Part shown: positions 7,564 to 17,625 of the stretch, piece by piece
Layout: each line of letters begins with the position of its first letter
Position numbering within the stretch: the first letter of the stretch is position 1
Assembly: GCA_013911975.1 (NCBI GenBank)
Contig: JACESF010000010.1
Coordinates: 19,937-83,936, forward strand
From: Hyphomicrobiales bacterium
GTDB taxonomy: Bacteria > Pseudomonadota > Alphaproteobacteria > Rhizobiales > Xanthobacteraceae
Direction of reading: 5' to 3'
Length of the DNA: 64,000 nucleotides
Translations under genes and position numbers: made by a program
The notes under the pieces: generated by a model
The model's database searches: none
What the model saw: the letters and a program-made list of their open reading frames with translations, nothing else
Told to the model about the DNA's origin: nothing

Positions 7564-9210
7564 TCACGAGAGGGAAGAGTCCCGAGGTGACAAAGCGAGG
7601 CAGACGAAGGTGGTCGCATAGCGATTCAGCAGCCACACGCTCTGCTCGAACTGGTGGGTGACGCTCCACAGGGCGCGCATCTCGGCCACGGGAAGCCCGG
7701 GCATGCGCACCAGGAAGTCGTCGCGCGTCCGGCGCATGAGGGAGGAGCGGTCGGCGGTGAGTGCCTCCACCATCCGGCTGCTCTCGGGGTCGCGGTCGCC
7801 CAGTTCCTCCGACACGGTCTCTATGAGCGCGCAGGTGGATTCGGCGAGGCGGCCGAGGAAGGAGCCCACGGCATCCTCGCTGCCCACGCTCTCCATCCGC
7901 TCCGCCAGCGCGGAGAGGGTGGTGATGAGGGAGGTCAGCAATTGGTTGCAGGTCCACAGATGGAGCATGCTGTCCATCTCGCGCGGCCCGGCGGGTGCCT
8001 CCATCTGCTGCTTCAGGAAATCCTGCACCGTGCCGAGGAGTTCGAGGCTGCTGTCCCTCAGCACCGTGCGGGACGCCTTGGCCGCCCCCGGCTCGTCGGT
8101 GATCTCGATGCCGTCCTGGTCCTCGCGGAAGCGCATGAGGAACAGGGGCAGGCGCCGCAGCACCCGCAATTGCTCCTGCTCCACCAGAAGCGCGGCGGCC
8201 TGCATGTCGATGTTGGTGCCGCGCGGGATGAAGTCCGGCTTGGAAAGGGATTCCTGGAGGCTCGCGGGGCTGATGCGCTCGATGAGCGCGAACAATTGCG
8301 CATTGAGGAGCGAGGCCACCACGGCGGCGACGATCTGGAACATCCAGTGCACGGCCGTCACCTGGAGCCCGGCATCGCCGGTGAGGCTCGACACGCCCGC
8401 CTGGATGAGCGGCACGTGGAAGACATGCTCGATGATCAGCAGCGGCAGCATGACCGACACGCCGATCAGCTTCAGCACGAGCTGGTAGAGGTTGAGCTGG
8501 CGGGCCGTGCCGCCGAGGCCCGCGCCCTGGGCCACCGTCATGAGGCCCGAGCCGAGATTGGCGCCCACCACGATGAGGATCGCCTGGTCGAGCGCCAGCA
8601 CGCCGCCGCTCACCAGGGCCACCGCGATCACCGATACGGTCTGGCCCTGGATCACCGCCGCCAGCGCCGTGCCCGCGATGAAGCCCCAGAGGTAGAATTT
8701 GTCCGCGAAGGCGAGGATGGCGCGCAGGGTCTGGGAATCGCGCAGCGGCTCGCACACCTCGACCATCATCTGCACGCCGTAGAGCAGCAGGACGAGCCCC
8801 AGCAGCGCCGCCACCAGGTTCCGGTATTTCGCCTCGCGGTCGTAGCCCAGCAGATAGGCGATGCCCAGAAGGCCGACGCCGGTGAGAATCACCGCGTTCA
8901 GGTCGATGGAGGCCAGCAGCAGGCGCAGGGTGGACCCGGCATAGGACCAGGTGACGATGGGCATGGCGCTGCGCACCGTGGCCGCGCCCGCGCTCACCAG
9001 GCTGATGACGATGAACGTCACCGCGTTGGTGCTCTGGATGATGGCGCCCGCGCCGATGCCGGCCAGGATCGCCTTGACGGGATGGCCCGTGGCGCGGCTG
9101 ACGATGCGGTGGAAGCGGGGACCGGCCACCTGCTTCATGTTGGCCGTCAGGAATTGCGTGCCGATGAAGATGAAGCCCAGGCCAGCCAGAAGGCCGATCG
9201 CAATCATCAT
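7564..9210 (-). CDS. Na/Pi-cotransporter-family protein with C-terminal PhoU-like helical domain
   Basis: The product is 548 aa. The membrane part (about 1-320) has two inverted repeats of the Na+/Pi (NptA/SLC34-like) type, with re-entrant motifs IIQSTNAVTF and VIQGQTVSVI. A soluble all-helical tail (about 340-530) resembles PhoU. The usual QSSSA/QSSTA motifs are altered, the second clearly so (QGQTV), so phosphate may not be the substrate. The start at MMIAIGLLAG sits at the first helix. It is divergent from the quinone oxidoreductase gene across about 175 bases. Confidence 0.8.
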   Translation of the reverse strand: MMIAIGLLAGLGFIFIGTQFLTANMKQVAGPRFHRIVSRATGHPVKAILAGIGAGAIIQSTNAVTFIVISLVSAGAATVRSAMPIVTWSYAGSTLRLLLASIDLNAVILTGVGLLGIAYLLGYDREAKYRNLVAALLGLVLLLYGVQMMVEVCEPLRDSQTLRAILAFADKFYLWGFIAGTALAAVIQGQTVSVIAVALVSGGVLALDQAILIVVGANLGSGLMTVAQGAGLGGTARQLNLYQLVLKLIGVSVMLPLLIIEHVFHVPLIQAGVSSLTGDAGLQVTAVHWMFQIVAAVVASLLNAQLFALIERISPASLQESLSKPDFIPRGTNIDMQAAALLVEQEQLRVLRRLPLFLMRFREDQDGIEITDEPGAAKASRTVLRDSSLELLGTVQDFLKQQMEAPAGPREMDSMLHLWTCNQLLTSLITTLSALAERMESVGSEDAVGSFLGRLAESTCALIETVSEELGDRDPESSRMVEALTADRSSLMRRTRDDFLVRMPGLPVAEMRALWSVTHQFEQSVWLLNRYATTFVCLALSPRDSSLS

Positions 9211-9385
9211 GCTGCGGTCCCCTCACGCGAGATCCAGTGTGCAATGCGTAAACGAGAATGCTGCATTGCACCAGAGACCGCGCGCGGCCCGCCTGTGAAC
9301 CTCTCCCCGGATTCCCTTGTCTCTCTCCCGGCTGCACCTATCATGCCGCCTCGCGCCGGGACGGCGTGGCAGGATGGAGGCACCG

Positions 9386-10360
9386 ATGGTCGGAATGGTC
9401 CGCGTTCACAAATACGGCGGTCCCGAGGTCCTGACCTATGAGGACGTGCCGATGCCGCCGCCCGGGCACGGCGAGGTGCAGATCCGGCATACTGCCGTCG
9501 GCCTGAATTTCGTGGACACCTATTTCCGCTCCGGCCTGTACAAGGCGGCGGCGTTGCCGTTCGTGCTGGGCAACGAGGGCGCGGGCGTCGTCACGGCCGT
9601 GGGCGACCACGTGAACGACTTCCATGTGGGCGACCGCGTGGCCTATGCCACCTATACCGGCTCCTATTGCGAGGCCCGCAACATTCCCGCCGCCGGGCTG
9701 GTGCACCTGCCCGCCGCCATCGACGACCGCACGGCCGCCGCCATGATGCTCAAGGGCATGACGGCCCAGTATCTGGTGCGCCGCACCTTCGAGGTGAAGC
9801 CGGGCGACACCATCCTGATCCAGGCCGCTGCCGGAGGCGTGGGGCTGATCCTCTCGCAATGGGCGCACGCCATCGGCGCGAAGGTGATCGGCACCGTGGG
9901 CTCCAAGGCCAAGGCGGAGCTGGCCTATGCCCATGGCTGCGACGAGGTGATCCTCTATCGCAGCGAGGACTTCGTGCACCGGGTGAAGGAGATAACCGGC
10001 GGCAAGGGCTGCGACGTGGTCTATGACGGGGTGGGCCAGGACACCTATCCCGGCTCGCTGGACTGCCTGAAGCCGCGCGGCCTGTGGGTGTCGTTCGGCA
10101 ACGCGTCCGGCGCCATCAAGGATTTCAACCTGCTCCTGCTCTCGCAGAAGGGCTCGCTCTACGCCACCCGGCCCACCCTCAACACCCACATCGCCACCCG
10201 CGAGGACCTGCTCGCCACCGCCAACGACCTGTTCGAGATGGTGCTGAAGGGTGCGGTGAAGATCCCGGTCCACCAGACCTATGCGCTGAAGGACGTGCGC
10301 ACGGCCCATAAGGACCTGGAAGGCCGCGCCACCACCGGATCCACCCTGCTTCTGCCGTGA
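9386..10360 (+). CDS. qor: Zinc-independent quinone oxidoreductase (MDR superfamily)
   Basis: The product is 324 aa, the usual length for NADPH:quinone reductase (QOR/zeta-crystallin type). An N-terminal GroES-like domain contains GLNFVDTYFRSG and NEGAGVV. The Rossmann domain contains IQAAAGGVGLILSQWA for NADPH binding. There is no structural zinc Cys cluster. The start is the ATG at 9386, with GGAGG 5 bases upstream; another ATG at 9374 lacks a site. It lies upstream of rsh with a 116-base gap and probably has its own promoter. Confidence 0.9.
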   Translation: MVGMVRVHKYGGPEVLTYEDVPMPPPGHGEVQIRHTAVGLNFVDTYFRSGLYKAAALPFVLGNEGAGVVTAVGDHVNDFHVGDRVAYATYTGSYCEARNIPAAGLVHLPAAIDDRTAAAMMLKGMTAQYLVRRTFEVKPGDTILIQAAAGGVGLILSQWAHAIGAKVIGTVGSKAKAELAYAHGCDEVILYRSEDFVHRVKEITGGKGCDVVYDGVGQDTYPGSLDCLKPRGLWVSFGNASGAIKDFNLLLLSQKGSLYATRPTLNTHIATREDLLATANDLFEMVLKGAVKIPVHQTYALKDVRTAHKDLEGRATTGSTLLLP

Positions 10361-10476
10361 CGCAGCTATGCATCTGGCGCAAAGACCGAATTCGGCCTTG
10401 CGCCGGTGCACCGCCCAAGTGATACGCTAAGGCCGAGAGTTTAGTTTGCGTCCAATTTGCGGCGGTCCGTTCGGCC

Positions 10477-12684
10477 ATGATGCGCCAATACGAGCTTGTC
10501 GACCGCGTCCGCCGGTACAATCCTGATACCGACGAGGCGCTGCTCGACCGCGCTTACGTGTATGCCATGCGCGCGCACGGCACCCAGCTGCGCGCGTCCG
10601 GCGATCCCTATTTCTCCCATCCCCTGGAAGTGGCTGCGATCCTGACGGATCTGGAGCTGGACGACGCCACCATCGTCGCGGCCCTGCTGCATGACACCAT
10701 CGAGGATACGGGGGCGACGCGGGCCGAGATCGAGAAGCTGTTCGGCACCCAGATCGCCGACCTCGTCGAGGGCCTCACCAAGATCAAGAAGCTGGACCTC
10801 GTGTCCAAGCAGGCGAAGCAGGCGGAAAACCTGCGCAAGCTGCTGCTCGCCATCGCCGACGACGTGCGCGTGCTGCTGGTGAAGCTCGCCGACCGCCTGC
10901 ACAACATGCGCACCCTGAAATATGTGCCGCAGGAGAAGCGGGACCGGGTGGCGCAGGAAACCCTGGATATCTACGCCCCGCTGGCCGCGCGCATGGGCAT
11001 GCAGGACATGCGCGAGGAGCTGGAGGACCTGTCCTTCCGCCAGCTCTCCTCGGAAGCCTATTCGTCCATCACCGCGCGGGTGGAGGAATTGCGCGAGCGC
11101 AACGGGCCGCTGGTGGAGGAGATCGAGCGCGAGCTCCAGGCCGAGCTGAACGCACGCGGCATCTCCGCCCAGGTGTGGGGGCGCGAGAAGCGGCCCTATT
11201 CCATCTGGCGCAAGATGGAGCGCAAGGCCATCGGCTTCGAGCAGCTCTCGGACCTCTACGGGTTCCGGGTGATCGTGAAGTCCATGGAGGATTGCTACCG
11301 GGCGCTGGGCGTCGTGCACATGAAGTGGCCCATCGTGCCCGGCCGCTTCAAGGACTATATCTCCACGCCGAAGCCCAACGACTACCGCTCCGTGCACACC
11401 ACGGTCATCGGCCCCCGGCGCCAGCGCGTCGAGCTTCAGATCCGCACCCAGGATATGGACGACATCGCCGAATACGGCATCGCCGCCCATGCGCTCTACA
11501 AGGACGGGTCCGGCGGGCAGGCGCTCATCCTCTCCAACGAGAGCCGCGCCTATGCCTGGCTGCGCAAGACCATCGAGAACCTCTCCCAGGGCCTGAGCCC
11601 CGAGGAGTTTCTCGAGCACACCAAGCTCGAGCTGTTCCACGACCAGGTGTTCTGCTTCACCCCGAAGGGCCGCCTCATCGCGCTGCCGCGCCGGGCGACG
11701 CCCATCGACTTCGCCTATGCGGTGCACACCGACGTGGGCAACACGGCGGTGGGCTGCAAGATCAACGGCACCATCGCGCCGCTCGTCTCCGAGCTGAAGA
11801 ATGGCGACGAGGTGGAGATCATCACCTCCAAGGCGCAGACCCCGCCCGGCGCGTGGGAGACCATCGCCGTCACCGGCAAGGCCCGCGCGGCGGTGCGCCG
11901 GGCGACGCGCACGGCGGTGCGCGCCCAATATGCCGGGCTCGGCCGCAAGATCGCCGAGCGCGCCTTCGCCCGCGCCGGCAAGGCGTTTGCCGAGGAGGCC
12001 CTGGCCAAGGCCATGCCGCGCCTCGCCCGCACCTCCCTGGACGACGTGTTCGCGGCGGTGGGCCGGGGCGAGATCAAGACCGAGGACCTGATCCGCGCCG
12101 TCCATCCCGACTGGAGCGCGCCCCGCGCCGACGAGCGCGGCACCGGCGGGCGGGCGCCCAACGGCGAGGGCTGGTTCGAGCTGAAGAAGGGCCAGAACCT
12201 CAAGTTCAAGATCCCCGATGCCGAGAACCCGACGGCCATCCCCATCCGGGGCATCAACGGCGACCTGCCGGTGCGCTTCGCGCCCAAGGGCGGCGCGGTG
12301 CCGGGAGACCGCATCGTGGGCATCCTGGAGCCGGGGGAGGGGATCACCATCTATCCCATCCATTCCCGCGAGCTTCAGCAGTTCGAGGACACGCCGGAAC
12401 GCTGGCTGGACGTGCGCTGGGACGTGGACGAACTGACGGACGGCCGCTTTCCGGCGCAGATCGTGGTGACGGCGGTGAACGAGCCCGGCTCGCTCGCCCA
12501 GGTGGCCACCACCATCGCCGAGCGCAACGGCAACATCGAGGGCATCGCCATGCGCTCGCGCTCGCCGGATTTCACGGAAATGGTAATCGACCTCGGCGTC
12601 TTCGACCTGCGCCACCTCAACGGCATCATCTCGGACCTGAGAAGCCGCGCGGTGGTCTCCGGCGTCGAGCGCTCGAACGGATGA
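10477..12684 (+). CDS. rsh: Bifunctional (p)ppGpp synthetase/hydrolase (Rsh, RelA/SpoT family)
   Basis: The 735-aa protein makes and degrades the stringent-response alarmone. The HD hydrolase domain has its metal residues ([27 protein letters not shown]). The synthetase domain has [35 protein letters not shown] and ELQIRT. A TGS domain (about 385-450) and a C-terminal ACT domain (about 660-735) follow. Both catalytic halves look intact, fitting the single Rsh typical of alphaproteobacteria. It heads the block rsh-pdxJ-acpS; its TGA overlaps the start region of pdxJ. The ATG at 10480 is an alternative start. Confidence 0.97.
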   Translation: MMRQYELVDRVRRYNPDTDEALLDRAYVYAMRAHGTQLRASGDPYFSHPLEVAAILTDLELDDATIVAALLHDTIEDTGATRAEIEKLFGTQIADLVEGLTKIKKLDLVSKQAKQAENLRKLLLAIADDVRVLLVKLADRLHNMRTLKYVPQEKRDRVAQETLDIYAPLAARMGMQDMREELEDLSFRQLSSEAYSSITARVEELRERNGPLVEEIERELQAELNARGISAQVWGREKRPYSIWRKMERKAIGFEQLSDLYGFRVIVKSMEDCYRALGVVHMKWPIVPGRFKDYISTPKPNDYRSVHTTVIGPRRQRVELQIRTQDMDDIAEYGIAAHALYKDGSGGQALILSNESRAYAWLRKTIENLSQGLSPEEFLEHTKLELFHDQVFCFTPKGRLIALPRRATPIDFAYAVHTDVGNTAVGCKINGTIAPLVSELKNGDEVEIITSKAQTPPGAWETIAVTGKARAAVRRATRTAVRAQYAGLGRKIAERAFARAGKAFAEEALAKAMPRLARTSLDDVFAAVGRGEIKTEDLIRAVHPDWSAPRADERGTGGRAPNGEGWFELKKGQNLKFKIPDAENPTAIPIRGINGDLPVRFAPKGGAVPGDRIVGILEPGEGITIYPIHSRELQQFEDTPERWLDVRWDVDELTDGRFPAQIVVTAVNEPGSLAQVATTIAERNGNIEGIAMRSRSPDFTEMVIDLGVFDLRHLNGIISDLRSRAVVSGVERSNG

Positions 12685-12695
12685 AGGAGGCGGGC

Positions 12696-13466
12696 ATGGG
12701 CGCGCGTGCGGGCGTACGGCTTGGCGTCAACATCGACCACGTGGCGACGGTGCGCAACGCGCGCGGCGGCGTGCATCCGGACCCGGTGCGCGCGGCGCAG
12801 CTCGCCAAGGCGGCGGGCGCGGACGGCATCACCGCTCATCTCAGGGAGGACCGGCGCCACATCCGCGACGCCGACATGGCCCGCCTGAAGGGCGAGGTGG
12901 GCCTGCCGCTGAATTTCGAGATGGCCGCCACCGACGAGATGGTGGGCATCGCGCTGCGCCTGCGGCCGAATGCCTGCTGCCTCGTGCCCGAGCGGCGCGA
13001 GGAGCGCACCACCGAAGGGGGCCTCGATGCCGCCGGGCAGGCGGCCGAGCTGGGCCCGCGCATCGCGGCGCTGAAGGAGGCGGGCATCCGCGTCTCGCTG
13101 TTCATCGCCGCCGATTCCCGGCAGATCGAAGCCGCCCGGACGCTGGGCGCCGATGTGATCGAGCTGCACACCGGCGCCTGGTGCGACCACCGGGTGGCGG
13201 GCGCCCGGGTGGAGAGCGACAGCGAGTTCCGCCGCCTCAAATCCGGCGCGGCCCGGGCCGGGGAACTGGGCCTGGAGGTTCATGCGGGCCACGGGCTCGA
13301 TTACGAGACCGCCGAGATCATCGCGGGCCTCCCGCAGGTGGTGGAACTGAATATCGGCCATTTCCTGGTGGGCGAAGCCATCTTCGAGGGCCTGGACAGC
13401 ACGGTGCGGCGCATGCGGGCGCACATCGCCAAGGGCCATGCCCGCACCCTGGGGCATGTGGCGTGA
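12696..13466 (+). CDS. pdxJ: Pyridoxine 5'-phosphate synthase
   Basis: The product is a 256-aa TIM-barrel enzyme that condenses 1-deoxyxylulose 5-phosphate with 3-amino-2-oxopropyl phosphate, the last step of de novo vitamin B6 synthesis. Family motifs include [36 protein letters not shown] and [13 protein letters not shown]. The ATG at 12696 is chosen over 12681 because AAGGAGG ends 5 bases before it. The gene begins just after the rsh stop, and its own TGA overlaps the acpS GTG. Confidence 0.97.
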   Translation: MGARAGVRLGVNIDHVATVRNARGGVHPDPVRAAQLAKAAGADGITAHLREDRRHIRDADMARLKGEVGLPLNFEMAATDEMVGIALRLRPNACCLVPERREERTTEGGLDAAGQAAELGPRIAALKEAGIRVSLFIAADSRQIEAARTLGADVIELHTGAWCDHRVAGARVESDSEFRRLKSGAARAGELGLEVHAGHGLDYETAEIIAGLPQVVELNIGHFLVGEAIFEGLDSTVRRMRAHIAKGHARTLGHVA

Positions 13467-13897
13467 TCCTGGGCCTGGGCTCCGACTTCTGCGACGTCCG
13501 TCGCATCGCGCGCTCCATCGAGCGGTTCGGGGACCGTTTCCTGGACCGCATCTTCACGCCGGCGGAGCGGGCCAAGGCCGATCGGCGCGCCCGCCGGGCG
13601 GAAACCTATGCCAAGCGCTTCGCCGCCAAGGAAGCCTGCTCGAAGGCGCTGGGCACGGGCCTGAGCCAGGGCGTGTTCTGGCGCGACATGGGGGTGGTGA
13701 ACCTGCCCTCGGGGAAGCCCACCCTGGTCCTCACGGGAGGCGCCGCCGCGCGTCTTCGGGCCATGGTTCCGCCCGGATATGAAGCCTATATCGAACTGAG
13801 CCTGACCGACGAGGGGCCGCTCTGCGCCGCCCACGTCATCATCAGCGCCGAACCGCGGGGCGCCGGTTTCCCCGCTCAGCCAAGCGAGGGCGCGTGA
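13463..13897 (+). CDS. acpS: Holo-[acyl-carrier-protein] synthase
   Basis: The 144-aa protein transfers the 4'-phosphopantetheine arm from CoA to ACP. It has the [14 protein letters not shown]-terminus with the metal-binding Asp, and [14 protein letters not shown] with the second metal ligand Glu. The GTG start at 13463 overlaps the pdxJ stop (GTGA) and the 3' end overlaps the next gene the same way, indicating translational coupling. Confidence 0.95.
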   Translation: MILGLGSDFCDVRRIARSIERFGDRFLDRIFTPAERAKADRRARRAETYAKRFAAKEACSKALGTGLSQGVFWRDMGVVNLPSGKPTLVLTGGAAARLRAMVPPGYEAYIELSLTDEGPLCAAHVIISAEPRGAGFPAQPSEGA

Positions 13898-14772
13898 ACC
13901 GCGTGACATTCAGGGACCTTCTGCTGCAGGGCCCGATCCAGCAGAGCCTGTTCCATGCCCGCTACCTGGCGCTGGACATCCTGCATCACCGGCAGCGCAG
14001 CCCGGACCAGGAGAAGGCCGTCGCTGCCCTGCGCGCGTCGAAGGCGCCGCTGGTGGCCTTCACCGTGGCATTCAACGTGCCCCAGGCCATCTCGCTGCTG
14101 TCGGACGCCATGGCGCGCTTTCATCCCGGCGTGCCGCTGGTGGTGTGCGACAATTCCGACGACCCGGAGGCCCCGCCGGTTATCCGCGCCTATTGCGAGG
14201 CGGCGGGCCGCGTCTATTGCCGCCTGCCGCGCGCGCCGCTGGTGAAGAAGTTCTCGTCCCGCTCCCATGCCACCGCGCTCAACTGGACCCTGCACAATCT
14301 GATCGTGCCGGGCGGCGTGCGGCGCTTCGCGACGCTGGACCACGACCTCGTCCCCCTCGGGCCCGACGATCTGGTGGCCCGGCTCGGCGACCAGCCGTGC
14401 TACGGCTATGTGCAGCAGCATGACGGGCGCTCCCGCGCCTGGTACCTGTGGCCGGGCTATGCGCTGTTCGACCTCGACCGCATCCCGCTCCGCAAGGTGA
14501 ATTTCGGCACCGACCGCATGCTGCGCCTGGATACCGGCGGGCGCATGTGGACCACGCTCTATCGCCACATGGACGAGACCCGGTTCCGGCGGGCGGAGAT
14601 CCGCTCCGGCATCGTGCCGGGTTTCGGCGACGTGAAGCTGCACCACATCTTCGACGACTGGTTCCATGTGGGGCAGGTGAGCTACCGGGACGGCAACCTC
14701 AACGCCCTCGGCGTCATGCGCGCGGCCTTCGATGCCGATCCGGACGGCCTGATGGCGGCGACGCGCCCCTGA
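13894..14772 (+). CDS. Glycosyltransferase-like protein (GT-A fold, GT2-like)
   Basis: The product is 292 aa with no signal peptide. Residues 53-85 ([17 protein letters not shown], then LVVCDNSDD) look like a nucleotide-sugar Rossmann start. [10 protein letters not shown] fits the GT2 pattern before the metal site, and LDHDLVPL at about 148-155 supplies a DxD motif. The assignment rests on these motifs; donor and acceptor are unknown. The GTG start at 13894 overlaps the acpS stop (GTGA), so it is translated with pdxJ-acpS. A 238-base gap then precedes lepB. It is not part of the standard set I know for this block. Confidence 0.6.
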   Translation: MNRVTFRDLLLQGPIQQSLFHARYLALDILHHRQRSPDQEKAVAALRASKAPLVAFTVAFNVPQAISLLSDAMARFHPGVPLVVCDNSDDPEAPPVIRAYCEAAGRVYCRLPRAPLVKKFSSRSHATALNWTLHNLIVPGGVRRFATLDHDLVPLGPDDLVARLGDQPCYGYVQQHDGRSRAWYLWPGYALFDLDRIPLRKVNFGTDRMLRLDTGGRMWTTLYRHMDETRFRRAEIRSGIVPGFGDVKLHHIFDDWFHVGQVSYRDGNLNALGVMRAAFDADPDGLMAATRP

Positions 14773-15010
14773 CCGGGTTCCGTCATCGCGTTGCCCCACA
14801 AGGGCGAAGCGTCTATAGGAATTCACCGCACGGGCCCGGCTGGATCTCGGTTTCCGGACGGGCAGGCGGCAACGGCGCCGCGCCGCTCGACGGGTTTCGA
14901 CCAGCGCGTGGCGCTGGGGGTGCCGGAGCCCACGATGTCGACGGCGCCGCCGCAGTCCCCCCACGCGCCCGGGGGAGCAGGCAAGATTCTCGGAACCGAC
15001 CGGACAGGCA

Positions 15011-15763
15011 ATGACCACGACTAGCGATTCGAAGAAGGACGGCGGTTTCCTGGAGACCGTTAAGGTCATTGTGCACGCTTTGCTGATCGCGCTGGTGATC
15101 CGCACCCTCTTCTTCCAGCCGTTCAACATTCCGTCCGGGTCCATGAAGGACACGCTGCTGATCGGCGACTACCTGTTCGTCTCCAAGTTCAGCTACGGCT
15201 ATTCGCGCTTCTCCATCCCCTTCTCGCCGCCCCTGTTCACGGGCCGCATCTTCGGCGCGGAGCCCACGCGCGGCGACGTGGTGGTGTTCAAGCTGCCGAA
15301 GGACAACGAGACCGACTACATCAAGCGCGTGGTCGGCATGCCCGGCGACCGCATCCAGATGATCGAGGGCGTGCTCCAGATCAACGGCGTGCCGGTGAAG
15401 CGCGAGCGCCTCTCGGACGTGATGCAGGATGACGGCACCGGCCGCATGGTGCCCGTGAAGCGCTACAAGGAGACCCTGCCCAACGGCGTCTCCTACGAGA
15501 CGCTCGATCTCGTGGACAACGGCTTCTACGACAATACCCAGGTCTACAACGTCCCCGCCGGCCACTTCTTCATGATGGGCGACAACCGGGACAATTCGGC
15601 CGACAGCCGCGTGCTGAGCCAGGTGGGCTACGTGCCGTTCGAGAACCTCATCGGCAAGGCGCAGGTCATCTTCTTCTCCATCGACGACCACACCCCCGCC
15701 TGGCAGATCTGGACGTGGCCCTGGACGGTGCGGTGGACGCGCCTGTTGACGTGGGTGCGATGA
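15011..15763 (+). CDS. lepB: Signal peptidase I
   Basis: The 250-aa inner-membrane serine protease removes signal peptides from exported proteins. One membrane helix lies at about 18-38. The catalytic Ser44 is in PSGSM and the general-base Lys105 in YIKRVVGMPGD; the box GDNRDNSADSR follows later. A second hydrophobic stretch of the E. coli type is absent, as usual in alphaproteobacteria. Its stop overlaps rnc (ATGA). The 238-base gap upstream probably carries its own promoter. Confidence 0.97.
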   Translation: MTTTSDSKKDGGFLETVKVIVHALLIALVIRTLFFQPFNIPSGSMKDTLLIGDYLFVSKFSYGYSRFSIPFSPPLFTGRIFGAEPTRGDVVVFKLPKDNETDYIKRVVGMPGDRIQMIEGVLQINGVPVKRERLSDVMQDDGTGRMVPVKRYKETLPNGVSYETLDLVDNGFYDNTQVYNVPAGHFFMMGDNRDNSADSRVLSQVGYVPFENLIGKAQVIFFSIDDHTPAWQIWTWPWTVRWTRLLTWVR

Positions 15764-16467
15764 CCGCGCCCGACGATCTCGCCGTCCTGGAGGCCCGGAT
15801 CGGCCATGCCTTCGCGGACCGGGCGCTGATCGATCTGGCCCTGACCCATATCAGCGCCGTGAAGGGCGAGTCCCCGCGCGTGCGCTCCTACCAGCGGCTC
15901 GAATTCCTGGGCGACCACGTGCTGGGCAGCGTCGTCTCCGACATGCTGTTCCAGGCCTTCCCGCAGGCGGAGGAGGGGGAATTGTCCCGCCGCCTCGCGG
16001 ACCTGGTGCGGGAGGAGGCCTGCGCGGAGGTGGCGGAGGACATGGACGTCGGCCCCTTCATCCGCCTGGGCGTGGGCGAGGCCCAGTCCGGCGCGCGCAA
16101 GCGGCGCACCATCCTTGCGGACATCGCCGAGTCGGTGGTGGCCGCGGTCTATCTGGACGGCGGGTATGAGGCCGCGCGCGGCCTCGTGGACCGGTTCTGG
16201 CGCGCCCGGCTGGAAGCGCCGCGCCGGCCGCTCCGCGACCCGAAGACGGTGCTCCAGGAATGGGCCCAGGCCCGCGGCCTCCCGCCGCCCGCCTATCGCG
16301 AGGTGTCCCGCACCGGACCGGACCATGCGCCCCGCTTCGTGATGGCGGTGGAGCTTCCCGGGCTGGAGCGGGCGGAGGCGCTGGGCGCCTCCAAGCAGGA
16401 TGCGCAGAAGGCGGCGGCCGCCGCCTTCCTGGCCCGCGAGGGCGTGAGCGAAGGGAGCGAGGCATGA
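15760..16467 (+). CDS. rnc: Ribonuclease III
   Basis: The 235-aa protein is a double-stranded-RNA endonuclease for rRNA and mRNA processing. The RNase III signature RLEFLGDHVLGS is present (H where S or R is usual) and the second catalytic block is ADIAESVVAAVYLDGG. The double-stranded-RNA-binding domain covers about 160-230 (PKTVLQEWAQ...SKQDAQKAAAAAFL). The ATG at 15760 overlaps the lepB stop; a GTG 45 bases upstream is possible but would lie deep in lepB. Its own TGA overlaps era. Confidence 0.96.
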   Translation: MTAPDDLAVLEARIGHAFADRALIDLALTHISAVKGESPRVRSYQRLEFLGDHVLGSVVSDMLFQAFPQAEEGELSRRLADLVREEACAEVAEDMDVGPFIRLGVGEAQSGARKRRTILADIAESVVAAVYLDGGYEAARGLVDRFWRARLEAPRRPLRDPKTVLQEWAQARGLPPPAYREVSRTGPDHAPRFVMAVELPGLERAEALGASKQDAQKAAAAAFLAREGVSEGSEA

Positions 16468-17618
16468 TCGCGGACGAGGGGCGCAAGCCGGGCGAGGGCC
16501 CGGACGAGCGCGAGGAGGACGCGGTGGCGGCCGAGGCGCACGAAACGCCGGAACAGGACGGTCCAGGCGAGACCGGCGCGGAACAGAACGCATCCGACGC
16601 GGAACACGCGGACGATCCGGCGGACGCGGACGCGTTCGACGACGACGATTTCGACGACGAGGACGATGAGGACGAGGACGCGGAGGACGGTCCCCGGACC
16701 CTCCCGCCGGCCCCGGACGGGCCGACCCGCTGCGGCTTCGTGGCCCTGCTGGGCGCGCCCAATGCGGGCAAGTCCACCCTCACCAATGCCTTGGTGGGCA
16801 CCAAGGTCTCCATCGTCTCGCACAAGGTGCAGACCACCCGCGCCATCGTGCGCGGCATCCTGCTGGACGGCTCCGCCCAGGTGGTTCTGGTGGACACGCC
16901 CGGCATCTTCTCGCCCCGCCGCCGGCTGGAGCGGGCCATGGTCTCCACCGCCTGGACCAGCGCCGCCGACGCGGACCTCGTGGCGCTGCTGATCGACGCC
17001 AAGCGGGGCCTCGATCCCGACGTGGAAGCGCTGCTGGAGCCCCTGTCCCAGGTGCGCCGGCCCCGCGCGCTGATCCTCAACAAGATCGACCTGATCCGCC
17101 GCGACACGTTGCTGGCGCTCACCGCGAAGATCACCGAGCGCCTCGCCTTCGACCGGGTGTTCATGATCTCAGCGCTGACCGGCGACGGCGTGGACGACCT
17201 GAAGTCCTGGCTCGCCCACCATGTGCCGGAAGGCCCCTGGCTCTATCCGGAGGACCAGATCACCGATGCCCCCATGCGCATGCTGGCGGCGGAAGTGACC
17301 CGGGAAAAGCTGTTCCTGCGCCTCCACGACGAGCTGCCCTACCGCTCCACCGTCGAGACGGACTCCTGGAAGGAATTGCGCGACGGCTCGGTCCGCATCG
17401 AGCAGACCATCTTCGTGGAGCGCGAGAGCCAGCGGAAGATCGTGCTCGGCAAGGGCGGCTCCACCATCAAGGCCATCTCGTCCGAAGCGCGGGCGGAGAT
17501 CGCGGAGATCACCGAGCAGAAGGTGCACCTGTTCCTGTTCGTGAAGGTGCGCGAGAATTGGGCCGACGATCCCGAGCGCTATCGCGAGATGGGCCTGGAA
17601 TTCCCTAGGGGAGACTGA
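16464..17618 (+). CDS. era: GTPase Era with long acidic N-terminal extension
   Basis: Era is a GTPase that binds 16S rRNA and helps 30S maturation. The GTPase core starts near residue 89: G1 GAPNAGKS (97-104), G3 DTPG and G4 NKID. A C-terminal KH domain has GKGGSTIKAI. The protein is 384 aa against about 300 normally; the excess is an 88-residue N-terminal tract rich in Asp, Glu, Ala and Pro, with a nearly all-acidic run at 59-75. The ATG at 16464 overlaps the rnc stop. No other start with a good site is seen before the core, so the extension appears real. Confidence 0.95.
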   Translation: MIADEGRKPGEGPDEREEDAVAAEAHETPEQDGPGETGAEQNASDAEHADDPADADAFDDDDFDDEDDEDEDAEDGPRTLPPAPDGPTRCGFVALLGAPNAGKSTLTNALVGTKVSIVSHKVQTTRAIVRGILLDGSAQVVLVDTPGIFSPRRRLERAMVSTAWTSAADADLVALLIDAKRGLDPDVEALLEPLSQVRRPRALILNKIDLIRRDTLLALTAKITERLAFDRVFMISALTGDGVDDLKSWLAHHVPEGPWLYPEDQITDAPMRMLAAEVTREKLFLRLHDELPYRSTVETDSWKELRDGSVRIEQTIFVERESQRKIVLGKGGSTIKAISSEARAEIAEITEQKVHLFLFVKVRENWADDPERYREMGLEFPRGD

Positions 17619-17625
17619 CGCCACC

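Noticed and set aside
14773..15010. Promoter TTGCCC-N15-TCTATA upstream of lepB
   Set aside because: The spacing is short and the boxes are poor matches, so it was not listed as a promoter, although one probably lies in this gap.
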